A DNA stretch of 64,000 nucleotides from Paracoccaceae bacterium (GCA_030148225.1 JASBTX010000007.1:1-64000); one strand, 5' to 3'. Shown: positions 28,169 to 36,894, counted from the first letter of the stretch. Notes: a model not told the origin generated them from the sequence alone. Program-made: numbers and translations.

Positions 28169-28503
28169 GAACCGGTTGCAGCGTGCTTTGCAGCCGCAGA
28201 AAAAAACCCGCCGATATCGTCTGAACGCATTGCACCGAAATTGACGTTGATCCGCCTTCTACCCGCGCGATAGCTGGGGCACAGCTCGACCCGCAAAACG
28301 CACTACCTTCGATTTATGCGCATAGTTTCAAATATATAGCCAAATTATGGGCGGTGGGTCTGTGCGGTCAGAGCGCTGAGGGGACCATCTTCGCGGACAG
28401 AATTTGGGAGGGCCGCAAAAAATTCTGCAACCGGTTGCAAGATTGCCTTTGCCGCGCTAGTCTGAATCAAAGGTCGGCGACGCTGGGGGGAGAATCAGCC
28501 GGA
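28169..28503. other. 335-base gap upstream of the inositol uptake operon
   Basis: There is a weak half operator (GGAACCGGTTGCA at 28169-28181), an AT-rich middle without a supported gene, and the strong operator and promoter at 28426-28463 (listed separately). A 50-codon upstream extension of the next gene's frame to 28354 has no ribosome site and would include the operator, so it is not counted as coding. Confidence 0.6.
28426..28463 (+). promoter_or_regulatory. LacI-family operator overlapping the promoter of the inositol uptake operon
   Basis: TGCAACCGGTTGCA is a perfect palindrome at 28426-28439. Its right half supplies a -35 box, TTGCAA (28435-28440), 17 bases before TAGTCT (28458-28463). 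A repressor bound here would block RNA polymerase. It matches the operators at 33622 and 38022 and is probably bound by the LacI-family protein encoded at 33712-34710. Confidence 0.75.
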
Positions 28504-29319
28504 ATGACAGCCTTTGCCATCAACCAGATAACTGCGCCTGCGCTGGGGTTCGAAGCCTTTCTCGACCTTGCCCGGGCCTGCGGGTGTGACGGGGTTGAAT
28601 TGCGCAATGATCTGGGCCGGCCCCTGTTTGATGGCTTGGCCCCAGGCGATGTTGCCGCGCTGGCCGGCGCGCGCGGTCTGAGCATTTATGCCATCGCCGA
28701 ACTGGCGCGTTTTGATGATGTGACCCACGAACGCATCGGGCAGGCCGAGCGTCTTTGCCGTGATGCCGCGGCCTCTGGCGCCACGGCGATCGCGCTGATC
28801 CCGCGAAATGACGGAACGGCCACCGGCAAATCCGCGATCCGTGATGTGACGCGGGCGCTGGGTGAATATCTGCCGCTCCTCAGGGCGCATGGCCTGATGG
28901 GCTATGTCGAGCCTTTGGGTTTTGCCAGCGCGTCGCTGAGACTGAAGTCGGACGCGCTTGACGCGATCGCCGCCGTGGGTGGTCAGGATCGGCTGCGCAT
29001 CGTGCATGACACGTTCCACCACCACCTGTCCGGTGAAGGCGCGTTCTATCCGGCGGAAACCGGTATCGTGCATGTTTCGTCCGTGACTGACCCGGCGGTC
29101 AAACGCAGCGACATGGCCGATGCCCACCGCCATCTTGTCGACCCAATTGACCGGCTGGGCAGCATCCAACAGCTTCAGTCCCTGATTGCCGACGGCTATC
29201 AGGGCCCCGTTTCCTTTGAACCGTTTTCGGAGGCAGTTCAAAGGCTTAACGACCACAAAACCCATGTTTTGCGGTCAATCGAATTCATCAGATCCCAATT
29301 ATGCGATATTGCCGCATGA
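28504..29319 (+). CDS. TIM-barrel sugar isomerase, IolI-like
   Basis: This 271-residue xylose-isomerase-type TIM barrel belongs to the IolI/IolE/hydroxypyruvate isomerase superfamily. Likely metal and catalytic residues are the Glu of YVEPLGFAS, the Asp/His of RIVHDTFHHHLSG and the Glu of VSFEPFSEA. In the inositol pathway IolI interconverts keto-inositols; that role is inferred from the position as first gene after the LacI-type operator and before the inositol ABC importer. GGGGAG lies about 13 bases before the ATG. Confidence 0.75.
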   Translation: MTAFAINQITAPALGFEAFLDLARACGCDGVELRNDLGRPLFDGLAPGDVAALAGARGLSIYAIAELARFDDVTHERIGQAERLCRDAAASGATAIALIPRNDGTATGKSAIRDVTRALGEYLPLLRAHGLMGYVEPLGFASASLRLKSDALDAIAAVGGQDRLRIVHDTFHHHLSGEGAFYPAETGIVHVSSVTDPAVKRSDMADAHRHLVDPIDRLGSIQQLQSLIADGYQGPVSFEPFSEAVQRLNDHKTHVLRSIEFIRSQLCDIAA

Positions 29320-29401
29320 GGATGGATTTCATGAATAAGCCGCTCGTCAGAGCATCCGGAAAGACAAGCAATCATCCCGGAAAACAAACAGAGAGGACCC
29401 C

Positions 29402-30340
29402 ATGAAAAAGATTCTTTTGACTACCGGTGTGGCCATTCTTATGTCATCGGCCACCTATGCACAGGAAATCGGCGCGACGATCTCGCGTTTCGATGACAAC
29501 TGGCTGACCGTCATGCGCAACGGCATGACCGAGCACGCCGCCAGCCTCGATGGCGTGACGCTGCAGATGGAAGACGCGACCGACGACCTTGCCAAGCAGA
29601 TCGACCAGGTCAAGAACTTTGTCGCCTCGGGCGTCGATGCGATCATCGTCAACATCGTGGATACGTCGGCCGGTGCGGCCATCACGGCGGCTGCCGGTGA
29701 CGTGCCGCTGGTTTTCGTCAACCGCGAGCCTGACAACGTGAACGAACTGCCGCCCACGCAGGCATTCGTGGCGTCGAACGAAATTGAGTCCGGCACGCTG
29801 TCGGCCTTCCAGATCTGTAACAACCTGCGCGCGGACGGCAAAGCCGGTGGCGCACGCGGTTATCTGATGAACGGCCAGCTCTCGAACCAGGCGGCTGTGC
29901 AGCGCTCCAAGGACGTCTATGACGTAATCGGGATGGACATGTGCAATTTCATGGAAATCATCGACGAGCAGACCGCCAACTGGTCGCGCGACGAAGCGCA
30001 GGACCTCATGACCAACTGGATGTCCTCGGGTGAGCCATTTGACTTTGTTCTGGCCAATAACGACGAGATGGCCATCGGTGCCATTCAGGCGATGAAAGCC
30101 GCCGGAATGGACATGGCCGACGTTCAGGTCGGTGGTGTTGACGCATCGCAGGATGCGCTGGTTGCCATGCAGGCCGGTGACTATGACGTCACGGTGTTCC
30201 AGGATGCCTTCGGTCAGGGTGCAGGCTCGGTCAATACTGCCATCGCGCTCGCCAATGGCGAAAGCGTGGATCAGAAGGTCTATATCCCCTTCGTTCTGGT
30301 CACGCCTGACAACATGGGCGACTTCCTCGACAAGAACTAA
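29402..30340 (+). CDS. Sugar ABC transporter periplasmic binding protein (probable inositol)
   Basis: This 312-residue ribose-binding-protein-type (Peripla_BP_4) receptor has a signal peptide cleaved near ATYAQE. Ligand-pocket landmarks are SRFDDNWLTVMRNG, VDAIIVNIVD, FVNREPD and VGGVDASQDALVAM. It resembles inositol-binding IbpA proteins; ligand identity rests mainly on being inside an iol cluster. The ribosome site GAGAGGA precedes the ATG. A strong hairpin follows the gene, before the permease. Confidence 0.87.
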   Translation: MKKILLTTGVAILMSSATYAQEIGATISRFDDNWLTVMRNGMTEHAASLDGVTLQMEDATDDLAKQIDQVKNFVASGVDAIIVNIVDTSAGAAITAAAGDVPLVFVNREPDNVNELPPTQAFVASNEIESGTLSAFQICNNLRADGKAGGARGYLMNGQLSNQAAVQRSKDVYDVIGMDMCNFMEIIDEQTANWSRDEAQDLMTNWMSSGEPFDFVLANNDEMAIGAIQAMKAAGMDMADVQVGGVDASQDALVAMQAGDYDVTVFQDAFGQGAGSVNTAIALANGESVDQKVYIPFVLVTPDNMGDFLDKN

Positions 30341-30360
30341 GCGCTATCCGCTTTGAAAAC

Positions 30361-30388
30361 GGGGTCCGGCGCATCTGGCGCCGGCCCC
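30361..30388 (+). other. Intercistronic hairpin after the binding-protein gene
   Basis: GGGG.CCGGCGC pairs with GCGCCGG.CCCC (11 bp, 5-base loop, one unpaired T). No T-run follows. Such hairpins between binding protein and permease genes often protect the upstream mRNA and give more binding protein than permease; that function is inferred. Confidence 0.6.
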
Positions 30389-30422
30389 ACGATACAGAAA
30401 CGTCTATCAGGGGGCGTCCCAC

Positions 30423-31505
30423 ATGGCAGATACCAGCCACGGCACAGGCGGATTGACATTCGACAAGACCAAGCGGTCCTGGCCCAACGAGATGAACATC
30501 CTCCTCGCGCTGATCATCATCATCGTCATCTTCGAGATTCTCGGGCAGGTGCTGCCCTACATGAAGGGGCAGAGTTTCCTTTTCGACACCAAGGATCGGT
30601 TCGATTCAATTTTCAACGAGGCGCGTTTGCAGATCATCATCCTGCAGGTCGCGATTATCGGGATCATTGCGCTGGGTGTGACACAGGTCATCATCACGGC
30701 AGGGATTGACCTCTCTTCAGGTCCTCTCGTGGCTGCGACGGCCATGATCGCCATGAGTTTCGCCCAGACCGAACTGGTTAACGGCAACCCCAACCCCAAG
30801 GCCATTTTCGGCACATGGGCGATGGATTTGCCGGTGGTCGTGCCCGTGGTAATCGGCCTCGCCTTCGGGGCGATGATCGGAGCGATAAACGGCACATTCG
30901 TGGCCTATTTCCGCATCCCGCCCTTTATCGCGACGCTGGGCATGTTCCTTGTCTGCCGGGGTATCGCGCTCTGGTGGTCAGAAGGCCGCCCCGTATCCTT
31001 TCCGACAGAACAGTTTGCCTTTATCGGCTCGGGCATGATGCCGGTCGTATGGTTCCTGTCGCTGGCCGTGATATTCCACGTGATCCTGCGCTACACCGTC
31101 TATGGCAAGCACACCTATGCCATCGGGTCGAACGAAGAAGCCGCGCGTATGTCGGGCATCAATGTCAAACGGCACAAGGTTCTGGTCTATATGCTGGCCT
31201 CGATGCTGGCGGCGTTCGCGGGCATCGTGCTCAGCGCCAAGGCCTCGACCGCGCAGGCGGGCATGGGCGAGTTTTACGAGCTTTTCGCCATTGCGATGGC
31301 CGTGATCGGCGGTATCAGCCTGACCGGCGGGCGCGGTTCGATCATCGGCACCGTTCTGGGCGCGATGGTAATCGGCGTCATCCGCTCGGGCTTTACCTAT
31401 GTCAAACTTGACGGGTCTTATCAGCTGATGGCCATGGGCGGCATCATTGTCGCGGCGGTCATCCTTGACCAGTGGCGTCAGCAGCGCGCGGCTGCGCAGT
31501 CGTAG
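30423..31505 (+). CDS. Sugar ABC transporter permease (probable inositol)
   Basis: This 360-residue inner-membrane protein of the RbsC/BPD_transp_2 family has about ten hydrophobic segments. Landmarks are GVTQVIITAGIDLSSGPLVA, GTFVAYFRIPPFIATLGM and SIIGTVLGAMVIGVIRSG. A hydrophilic N-terminal head of about 25 residues precedes the first helix. It forms the channel for the binding protein before it and the ATPase after it. Order here is receptor, permease, ATPase. Confidence 0.9.
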   Translation: MADTSHGTGGLTFDKTKRSWPNEMNILLALIIIIVIFEILGQVLPYMKGQSFLFDTKDRFDSIFNEARLQIIILQVAIIGIIALGVTQVIITAGIDLSSGPLVAATAMIAMSFAQTELVNGNPNPKAIFGTWAMDLPVVVPVVIGLAFGAMIGAINGTFVAYFRIPPFIATLGMFLVCRGIALWWSEGRPVSFPTEQFAFIGSGMMPVVWFLSLAVIFHVILRYTVYGKHTYAIGSNEEAARMSGINVKRHKVLVYMLASMLAAFAGIVLSAKASTAQAGMGEFYELFAIAMAVIGGISLTGGRGSIIGTVLGAMVIGVIRSGFTYVKLDGSYQLMAMGGIIVAAVILDQWRQQRAAAQS

Positions 31506-31518
31506 CGGGGGAAACACG

Positions 31519-32352
31519 ATGACAAGCGAAACTGATACCAGCAACACGGGTCAAGCGGCCCCGCAACCGGATGCAGCATCGGGTGAGATCGTCCTGAAAA
31601 CCGAGGACCTGACCAAGCATTACGGTGGTGTTCACGCACTCGAAGGCGCCAATTTCGAACTGCACAAGGGCGAGCATGTGGCCATCATGGGCGACAACGG
31701 CGCCGGCAAATCGACCTTTGTGCGCCAGATCACCGGCGTGGAACAGCGCACACGCGGCAAGGTCTGGCTGTATGGCGAAGAGGTCAATTTCGCCGGACCG
31801 CTGGACGCGCGCGAGGCCGGGATTGAAACCGTTTTCCAGACACTGGCACTGGCTGATGATCTGGACGTGCCCGACAACCTCTTTCTGGGGCGTGAGATGA
31901 CCAAGCTCGACTGGCTCGGCCCGTTCCGTTTTCTTGACTACAAGGGCATGCGTCAGGCCACGATCGACGGGCTGAACAAGACGGCGGTCAAAATCCCCAA
32001 TATCCGCAACACCATCCGCTACATGTCGGGCGGTCAGCGCCAATGCGTGGCCATCGCCCGCACCGCGACTTTCCATTCGAAACTGACCATCATGGATGAG
32101 CCGACAGCGGCACTGGGGGTGCAGGAAACCGCACAGGTCGAAAACATCATCAGCACGCTCAAGGCCGCGGGTGAACCCCTGATCCTGATCAGCCACAACA
32201 TGCGGCAGGTGATGGACCTCGTGGACCGGATCGTCGTCTTCCGGCGCGGGCGCATGGTGGCCAATCTGCGCAAAGAGGAAACCGACGGGCAGGATGTCGT
32301 CGCCTATATCACCGGCGCCAAGACCGGCGCGGAATTCGAAGGGGCGGCCTGA
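31519..32352 (+). CDS. Sugar ABC transporter ATP-binding protein, single-domain
   Basis: This 277-residue ATPase has Walker A GDNGAGKS, signature MSGGQRQ and Walker B LTIMDEPTAAL, with a Thr/Ser-rich head of about 25 residues. Unlike RbsA or MglA it has only one nucleotide-binding domain, so two copies should pair under the permease. ATG at 31519 is chosen over a longer frame running inside the permease gene because a GGGGAAACACG ribosome-site-like stretch lies just before it. Confidence 0.9.
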   Translation: MTSETDTSNTGQAAPQPDAASGEIVLKTEDLTKHYGGVHALEGANFELHKGEHVAIMGDNGAGKSTFVRQITGVEQRTRGKVWLYGEEVNFAGPLDAREAGIETVFQTLALADDLDVPDNLFLGREMTKLDWLGPFRFLDYKGMRQATIDGLNKTAVKIPNIRNTIRYMSGGQRQCVAIARTATFHSKLTIMDEPTAALGVQETAQVENIISTLKAAGEPLILISHNMRQVMDLVDRIVVFRRGRMVANLRKEETDGQDVVAYITGAKTGAEFEGAA

Positions 32353-32406
32353 ACGCCCGCCCCTTTCCCCGGATGATCGGGGGGTCAACGACAAGGAATA
32401 GTTGCG

Positions 32407-33408
32407 ATGCCAGTTCGTTTCGGTTTGCTCGGCGCGGGGCGTATCGGCCAGGTCCACGCCACCGCCATCTCTGCGGTCAGGGGGGCCCGGCTTGGCGCGC
32501 TGGCCGAACCTGTTGCCGAGGTCGCGGCGCGGATGGCGGATGAATATGGCTGCGATCTGCGTTCCATCGACGAGATTGCGTCGTCAGATGACATCGACGC
32601 TGTCATCATCTGCACCCCCACCGACACGCATGCCGATCTGATCGAACAGTTCTGCCGGGCAGGCAAAGCCGTCTTTTGCGAGAAACCCATCGATCTGGAT
32701 ATCACCCGCGTCCGCGCCTGTCTGGACGTGGTCAACGAGACCGGCGGCACGCTGATGCTGGGCTTTCAGCGCCGCTTTGATCCCGATTTCAATGCGCTGA
32801 AACAGGCGATCGATGCGGGAAAGATCGGCAAGGTCGAGATGGTGACGCTGACCAGCCGCGATCCCGGCCCGCCGCCTTATGCCTATATCGAACGCTCCGG
32901 CGGCATATTTCGTGACATGATGATCCATGATTTCGACGTGGCCCGCTGGCTGCTGGGGGAAGAGGTCGAAACGGTTCAGGCCGCGGCCTCGGTTCTTGTC
33001 GACCCCGAAATCGGGCGTCTGGGTGATTTCGACAGCGCCAATGTCATCCTGACCACCGCCTCGGGCCGCCAGTGCACGATCACCAATTCGCGCCGTGCCA
33101 CCTATGGCTATGACCAGCGGATCGAGGTGCATGGTTCGGCAGGCGCCGTCGCGGCGGAAAACACCCATGCCGCCCGGATCGAGCTGGCCGACAGCACGGG
33201 TTACCTGCGACCGCCGCTGCAGGATTTCTTCATGACCCGCTACCAATCCGCCTATGCTGCGGAAATCGCGGCCTTTGTCGCCTGTCTGGCCGACGGCACC
33301 CCCCCGCCCACGACGGGCGAGGACGGGCTGCAGGCGCTGGCACTGGCCGAAGCGGCGCTTCTGTCGGTCGCCGAAGGCCGGCGCATATCGCTGTCGGAGA
33401 TCCTATGA
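32407..33408 (+). CDS. iolG: Inositol 2-dehydrogenase (Gfo/Idh/MocA family)
   Basis: This 333-residue NAD-dependent dehydrogenase would oxidise myo-inositol to 2-keto-myo-inositol. It has the Rossmann start RFGLLGAGRIGQVHA, the EKPIDLD motif with the catalytic-site lysine, and RDMMIHDFDVARWLLGEE with the Asp/His pair of IolG proteins. It is the best iolG candidate of the three Gfo/Idh proteins in the cluster, because it closes the uptake operon and its DMMIHDFD pattern is typical of inositol dehydrogenases. It overlaps the next small gene by 4 bases. Confidence 0.88.
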   Translation: MPVRFGLLGAGRIGQVHATAISAVRGARLGALAEPVAEVAARMADEYGCDLRSIDEIASSDDIDAVIICTPTDTHADLIEQFCRAGKAVFCEKPIDLDITRVRACLDVVNETGGTLMLGFQRRFDPDFNALKQAIDAGKIGKVEMVTLTSRDPGPPPYAYIERSGGIFRDMMIHDFDVARWLLGEEVETVQAAASVLVDPEIGRLGDFDSANVILTTASGRQCTITNSRRATYGYDQRIEVHGSAGAVAAENTHAARIELADSTGYLRPPLQDFFMTRYQSAYAAEIAAFVACLADGTPPPTTGEDGLQALALAEAALLSVAEGRRISLSEIL

Positions 33409-33590
33409 GGCGGCCTCTTTTCGACTTCAAACACCCCTTCTTTGAACCGCTCTGGCGCCGCATCGCCGTTGTCGCGGTCTCTCTTGGCTGGGGCGGGTTC
33501 GAATTTCTGAACGGTGCCCCGCTTTGGGGTGTGATTTTTGTGGGTTTCGGCGCGGTCGCAGCCTATCAGTTCTTTGCCGCGCCATCGTGA
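33405..33590 (+). CDS. Small membrane protein of the inositol cluster
   Basis: This 61-residue protein has two likely transmembrane stretches (about 19-35 and 38-58, RIAVVAVSLGWGGFEFL and WGVIFVGFGAVAAYQFF) after a basic, aromatic head (FKHPFFEPLWRR). Its ATG overlaps the iolG stop codon (ATGA), which supports real translation. I do not recognise a family. It could be a transporter accessory subunit or a small membrane regulator; both are guesses. Confidence 0.7.
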   Translation: MRRPLFDFKHPFFEPLWRRIAVVAVSLGWGGFEFLNGAPLWGVIFVGFGAVAAYQFFAAPS

Positions 33591-33621
33591 TGCCGGCACG
33601 CCGCAACATGTTTCAAAATTT

Positions 33622-33637
33622 TTGCAACGCGTTGCAA
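33622..33637. promoter_or_regulatory. LacI-family operator upstream of its own regulator gene
   Basis: TTGCAACGCGTTGCAA is a perfect 16-bp palindrome, 75 bases before the regulator's start codon. It differs from the other two operators only in the central CG/GC. Autoregulation is inferred. Confidence 0.75.
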
Positions 33638-33711
33638 TTGTCACCCCTCACCGATTGCGTTAACCCCGGCGCGATGCCGCCCTTCCGGCGGTACCTGACG
33701 GAGGCAAACAC

Positions 33712-34710
33712 ATGGCCGTGACGCTCAAGGATGTCGCCCGCGAGGCCGGGGTCTCGCGCTCGGCCGTCTCACGCACCTTTACCCAGGGCGCGTCGGTCTC
33801 AGACAAGATGCGGCGCAAGGTCATGAAGGCCGCGCGCGATCTCGGCTACAGCCCCAACGCGCTTGCCTCGTCGCTGACCACGGGGCGAACCAAACTGATT
33901 GGTCTGATCAGCAACAACTTTCACAACCCGATCTTCCTCGAGGTGTTCGATCTCTTTACCCGCGGCCTGCAGGATCGCGGCCTGCGCCCGCTCTTGGTCA
34001 ACCTGACCGATGAAACCGATCCCCAGAACTCGGTCAACATGCTGCGGCAATACTCCGTCGATGGCGTCATCGTGGCCTCTTCCACCCTGCCCCCCAGCTT
34101 TGCCCGCGCCTTTCGCGACGCCAACATGCCCGTGGTGCATTCCTTCGGACGCCACTCCACCTCACCCGATGTCCATGTCGTGGGGATCGACAATGTCACC
34201 TGCGGGGAAATGGCCGCCGACGCGCTGATCGCGCGCGGCTACACCCGGGTGGCCTTTCTCGGCGGGCCGCAATCGGCAACCTCGACCCAGGACCGGCTGC
34301 AGGGGTTCCGCAATCGCCTCGCGGGCCGGCCCGACATCACCCTGCATCACAGCTTTGCCGCGGCCTATTCCTTCGATGCCGGGCGCAGCGCCATGCAGGC
34401 CGAGCTTGCCGCCACACCGGCCGAGGCCTATTTCTGCGGCGATGATGTGCTCTCCATCGGGGCGCTGTCGGCGATTCGTTCCGCCGGGCTCTCGGTGCCG
34501 GGCGATATCGGCCTGATCGGCCTGAATGACATGGAAATTTCACGCTGGCAGAATATCGATCTGACAACGATCCATCAGCCGGTACAGCAGATCATCGCCT
34601 CGTCGATCGAACTGGTGGCCGCCATGCTCGAGGACCCGCATCGCTACCCCGAGGCGCGGCTCTTCCCCTGCCGCGTCATCGAGCGGGGCACGCTGCGCCC
34701 GATCCTCTGA
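33712..34710 (+). CDS. LacI-family transcriptional regulator of the inositol cluster
   Basis: This 332-residue repressor has an N-terminal LacI helix-turn-helix (TLKDVAREAGVSRSAVSRTF, residues 4-23), a hinge helix with SPNALASSLTTGRT, and a periplasmic-binding-protein-like sensor domain (GLISNNFHNPIFLEVF, GLIGLNDMEISRW). It sits between the two halves of the inositol cluster. Palindromic TTGCAAC-type operators lie before it and before both blocks, so it is very likely their repressor, released by inositol or an early intermediate. Repeat copy C follows its stop. Confidence 0.9.
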   Translation: MAVTLKDVAREAGVSRSAVSRTFTQGASVSDKMRRKVMKAARDLGYSPNALASSLTTGRTKLIGLISNNFHNPIFLEVFDLFTRGLQDRGLRPLLVNLTDETDPQNSVNMLRQYSVDGVIVASSTLPPSFARAFRDANMPVVHSFGRHSTSPDVHVVGIDNVTCGEMAADALIARGYTRVAFLGGPQSATSTQDRLQGFRNRLAGRPDITLHHSFAAAYSFDAGRSAMQAELAATPAEAYFCGDDVLSIGALSAIRSAGLSVPGDIGLIGLNDMEISRWQNIDLTTIHQPVQQIIASSIELVAAMLEDPHRYPEARLFPCRVIERGTLRPIL

Positions 34711-34720
34711 CGACCGTCAG

Positions 34721-34799
34721 TTTCATTGTTCTTTCAATACCTCGGGGGTGAATTTGGTCCCCGCCCGGCGGGGGGCCAAAGAGGGGGCAGCGCCCCCTC
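34721..34799. repeat. Intergenic repeat copy C at a convergent junction
   Basis: TTCATTGTTC (34722-34731) and AATACCT (34736-34742) are followed by a long hairpin (TTTGG.CCCC with GGGG.CCAAA) and then GAGGGGGC/GCCCCCTC with a 3-base loop (34781-34799). It fills the gap between the LacI-family gene and a convergent dehydrogenase gene. It is the best-preserved copy together with copy A. Confidence 0.8.
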
Positions 34800-34815
34800 T
34801 GATCCTTTCATCACA

Positions 34816-35973
34816 TCACCGCAGCATCGGCGGGCGTGCATCGACCCAGACCCCGGCATCCGCCGATGATCCGACCGCGGCATGCACCGCCGCCATCGAT
34901 CTCAGCCCATCCTCGGCGGTCGGATAGAGCATCGCCGCCGGATCGGGCGCCCGGCCCGCCTTGCGCGCCGCGATGACCTCGGCCAGATCGGCATAGATAT
35001 TGGCAAAAGCGAGCGGCATGCCCTCGGCATGGCCGATCGTCACGCGGCTGGCGCGATCAGCCTCCGGGCTCAGCCCCGCCTCGCCACGCTCGATTACCGA
35101 TGTCCGCCCGCCGGTCGGTGTCCAATAGAGCTGATTGGGCTGTTCCTGTGCCCAGCGCATCCCGCCCTTTTCACCAAAAACCTGCAGCGTCAGCCCGTGC
35201 ATCCGCCCCACCGCAACCGAACTGGTCCAGAGCCGCCCGACAACCCCGCCATCCATGCGGAAATTGACCATGGCATCATCTTCCAGCATGCGCGAGCCGA
35301 TGGTGGAGGCGAAATCCGCCGACAGGCGCTCCACTTCCTGGCCGGTCACGAAGGACGCCATATGAAGTGCATGAATGCCGCAATCGGCAAATTGCGCCGA
35401 AACGCCCGCCTGTGCCGGATCATACCGCCAGCGAACCCGGGGATTATCTGCATCGGCGGCATCGGCGTGATGGCCGTGGGAAAACTCGGCAACCACGACC
35501 CGTACCTGCCCCAGATCGCCGCGCGCCACCATGGCCCGCATATGCCGCACCAGCGCATAGCCCGTATAGCCGTAATTCACGGCGCAGATCGCGCCGGTCT
35601 CGCGGCTCAGGCGCAGAATCTCCTCGCCCTCTTCCACCGTCATCGTCATCGGCTTTTCGCAAAGCACGTCAAACCCCTCCTTCAGAAAGGCGCGTGTGAT
35701 TTCAAAATGGGTGGCGTTTGGCGTCGCCACGGTGACCAGATCGATACGGTCGGCACGGGCGCTTTCGCCCTCCAGCATCTCCTGCCAGTTGCCATAGGCC
35801 CGGTCATCGGCCACGCCGAGCCGTCGTGCAAAATCGCGCCCCGCTTCGGGGTTGTGATCCAGCGCCCCCGCGTCGAAGGAAAACGCCCCGTCTAGCCCCG
35901 CGCCCAGCCGGTGGGCCGGGCCGATCTGGCTGCCCTCGCCGCCGCCGATCATGCCCCAGCTTAATTTTCTCAT
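34816..35973 (-). CDS. Gfo/Idh/MocA family oxidoreductase
   Basis: This 385-residue NAD(P)-dependent dehydrogenase has the Rossmann start WGMIGGGEGSQIGPAHR, the CEKPMTMT motif and the substrate-side QFADCGIHALHMASF with the conserved His pair. It is longer than iolG and closer in layout to scyllo-inositol or other sugar dehydrogenases. It is the last gene of the minus-strand inositol block (dehydrogenase, IolE, this gene), separated by 12 bases from iolE. Substrate is inferred to be an inositol isomer or a keto-inositol. Confidence 0.85.
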   Translation of the reverse strand: MRKLSWGMIGGGEGSQIGPAHRLGAGLDGAFSFDAGALDHNPEAGRDFARRLGVADDRAYGNWQEMLEGESARADRIDLVTVATPNATHFEITRAFLKEGFDVLCEKPMTMTVEEGEEILRLSRETGAICAVNYGYTGYALVRHMRAMVARGDLGQVRVVVAEFSHGHHADAADADNPRVRWRYDPAQAGVSAQFADCGIHALHMASFVTGQEVERLSADFASTIGSRMLEDDAMVNFRMDGGVVGRLWTSSVAVGRMHGLTLQVFGEKGGMRWAQEQPNQLYWTPTGGRTSVIERGEAGLSPEADRASRVTIGHAEGMPLAFANIYADLAEVIAARKAGRAPDPAAMLYPTAEDGLRSMAAVHAAVGSSADAGVWVDARPPMLR

Positions 35974-35985
35974 GCTCTGTTCCCC

Positions 35986-36879
35986 TCAGAATCCGATGGA
36001 TTTCAGGTAGGTTGCGTTCTTGACCGCATCCCCCAGCGGATCGGTCCCCTCGATGGTCGGGTCACAATCCTGTTCGACCGTGCACCAGCCGTCGAAACCT
36101 GCATCCAGCAACAGCTGACGCACGGCGGGAAAATCGACATCTCCCTCGCCCAGATTGCAGAAAATGCCCTGACCGCAAGCCTCGTAAAACCCGGTGCCTT
36201 TGGCGATGACATCGGCTTTGACCACCGGGTCGATATCCTTGAAATGCATATAGCTGATGCGTTCGATATGGCGCTTCATGAAGGCCACGGGATCAAAGCC
36301 TGCATAGGAATGATGGCCGGTATCAAAGCAGATTTTCAGGATATTTTCATCGACCTCATCCAAGAGACGCTCCAGCTCGGGTTCAAAATCCATGAAGCCT
36401 GCGGCATGGGCGTGAATACCGACCGTCAGGCCATATTCCTCGGCCCCCATGCGTGCCACATGGGCGATGCGGTCGCGAAAGGCAGCCCATTCGGCGCTCT
36501 CCATCTGCTCGGCCGCATCGGCCCGTCCGGCGGTGGGCGCGCGGCGCTCGGAAATCGAATCGATCAGCACAAGGTGGCGCGCGCCATGCGCCACCAGCGC
36601 CTTGCAGGTGCGCACCGATGCATCCAGCACGTCATCCCAGGCGGCGGGGTCGTGAAATGCCCGGAACACAACGCCGCCGATCAGCGTCTGGTCATGTTCA
36701 GCCAGCGCATCGGACAATTCTGCCGGATCCTCGGGCATATAGCCGATAGGGCCCAGTTCAATGCCGCGAAACCCCGCCGCGGCGTTTTCGCGGATCACCT
36801 GCCGCCATGGCGGGTTGCGGGGATCGCCCGCGAACTCGACACCCCATGAACAGGGGGCATTGCCGATCTCGATTGTCAT
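35986..36879 (-). CDS. iolE: Inosose dehydratase, IolE
   Basis: This 297-residue TIM barrel would dehydrate 2-keto-myo-inositol to a trione, the second catabolic step. The head NAPCSWGVEFAGDPRNPPW and the ELGPIGYMPED block are typical of alphaproteobacterial IolE. Metal-site residues are expected in LVLIDSISERR, GIHAHAAGFMD, CFDTGHHSYAG and the CTVEQDCDP Glu. IolI-type isomerases share the fold, but the head sequence and position favour IolE. It lies 15 bases after the preceding dehydrogenase gene of the block. Confidence 0.85.
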   Translation of the reverse strand: MTIEIGNAPCSWGVEFAGDPRNPPWRQVIRENAAAGFRGIELGPIGYMPEDPAELSDALAEHDQTLIGGVVFRAFHDPAAWDDVLDASVRTCKALVAHGARHLVLIDSISERRAPTAGRADAAEQMESAEWAAFRDRIAHVARMGAEEYGLTVGIHAHAAGFMDFEPELERLLDEVDENILKICFDTGHHSYAGFDPVAFMKRHIERISYMHFKDIDPVVKADVIAKGTGFYEACGQGIFCNLGEGDVDFPAVRQLLLDAGFDGWCTVEQDCDPTIEGTDPLGDAVKNATYLKSIGF

Positions 36880-36894
36880 CTGTCGTTTCCCTTT

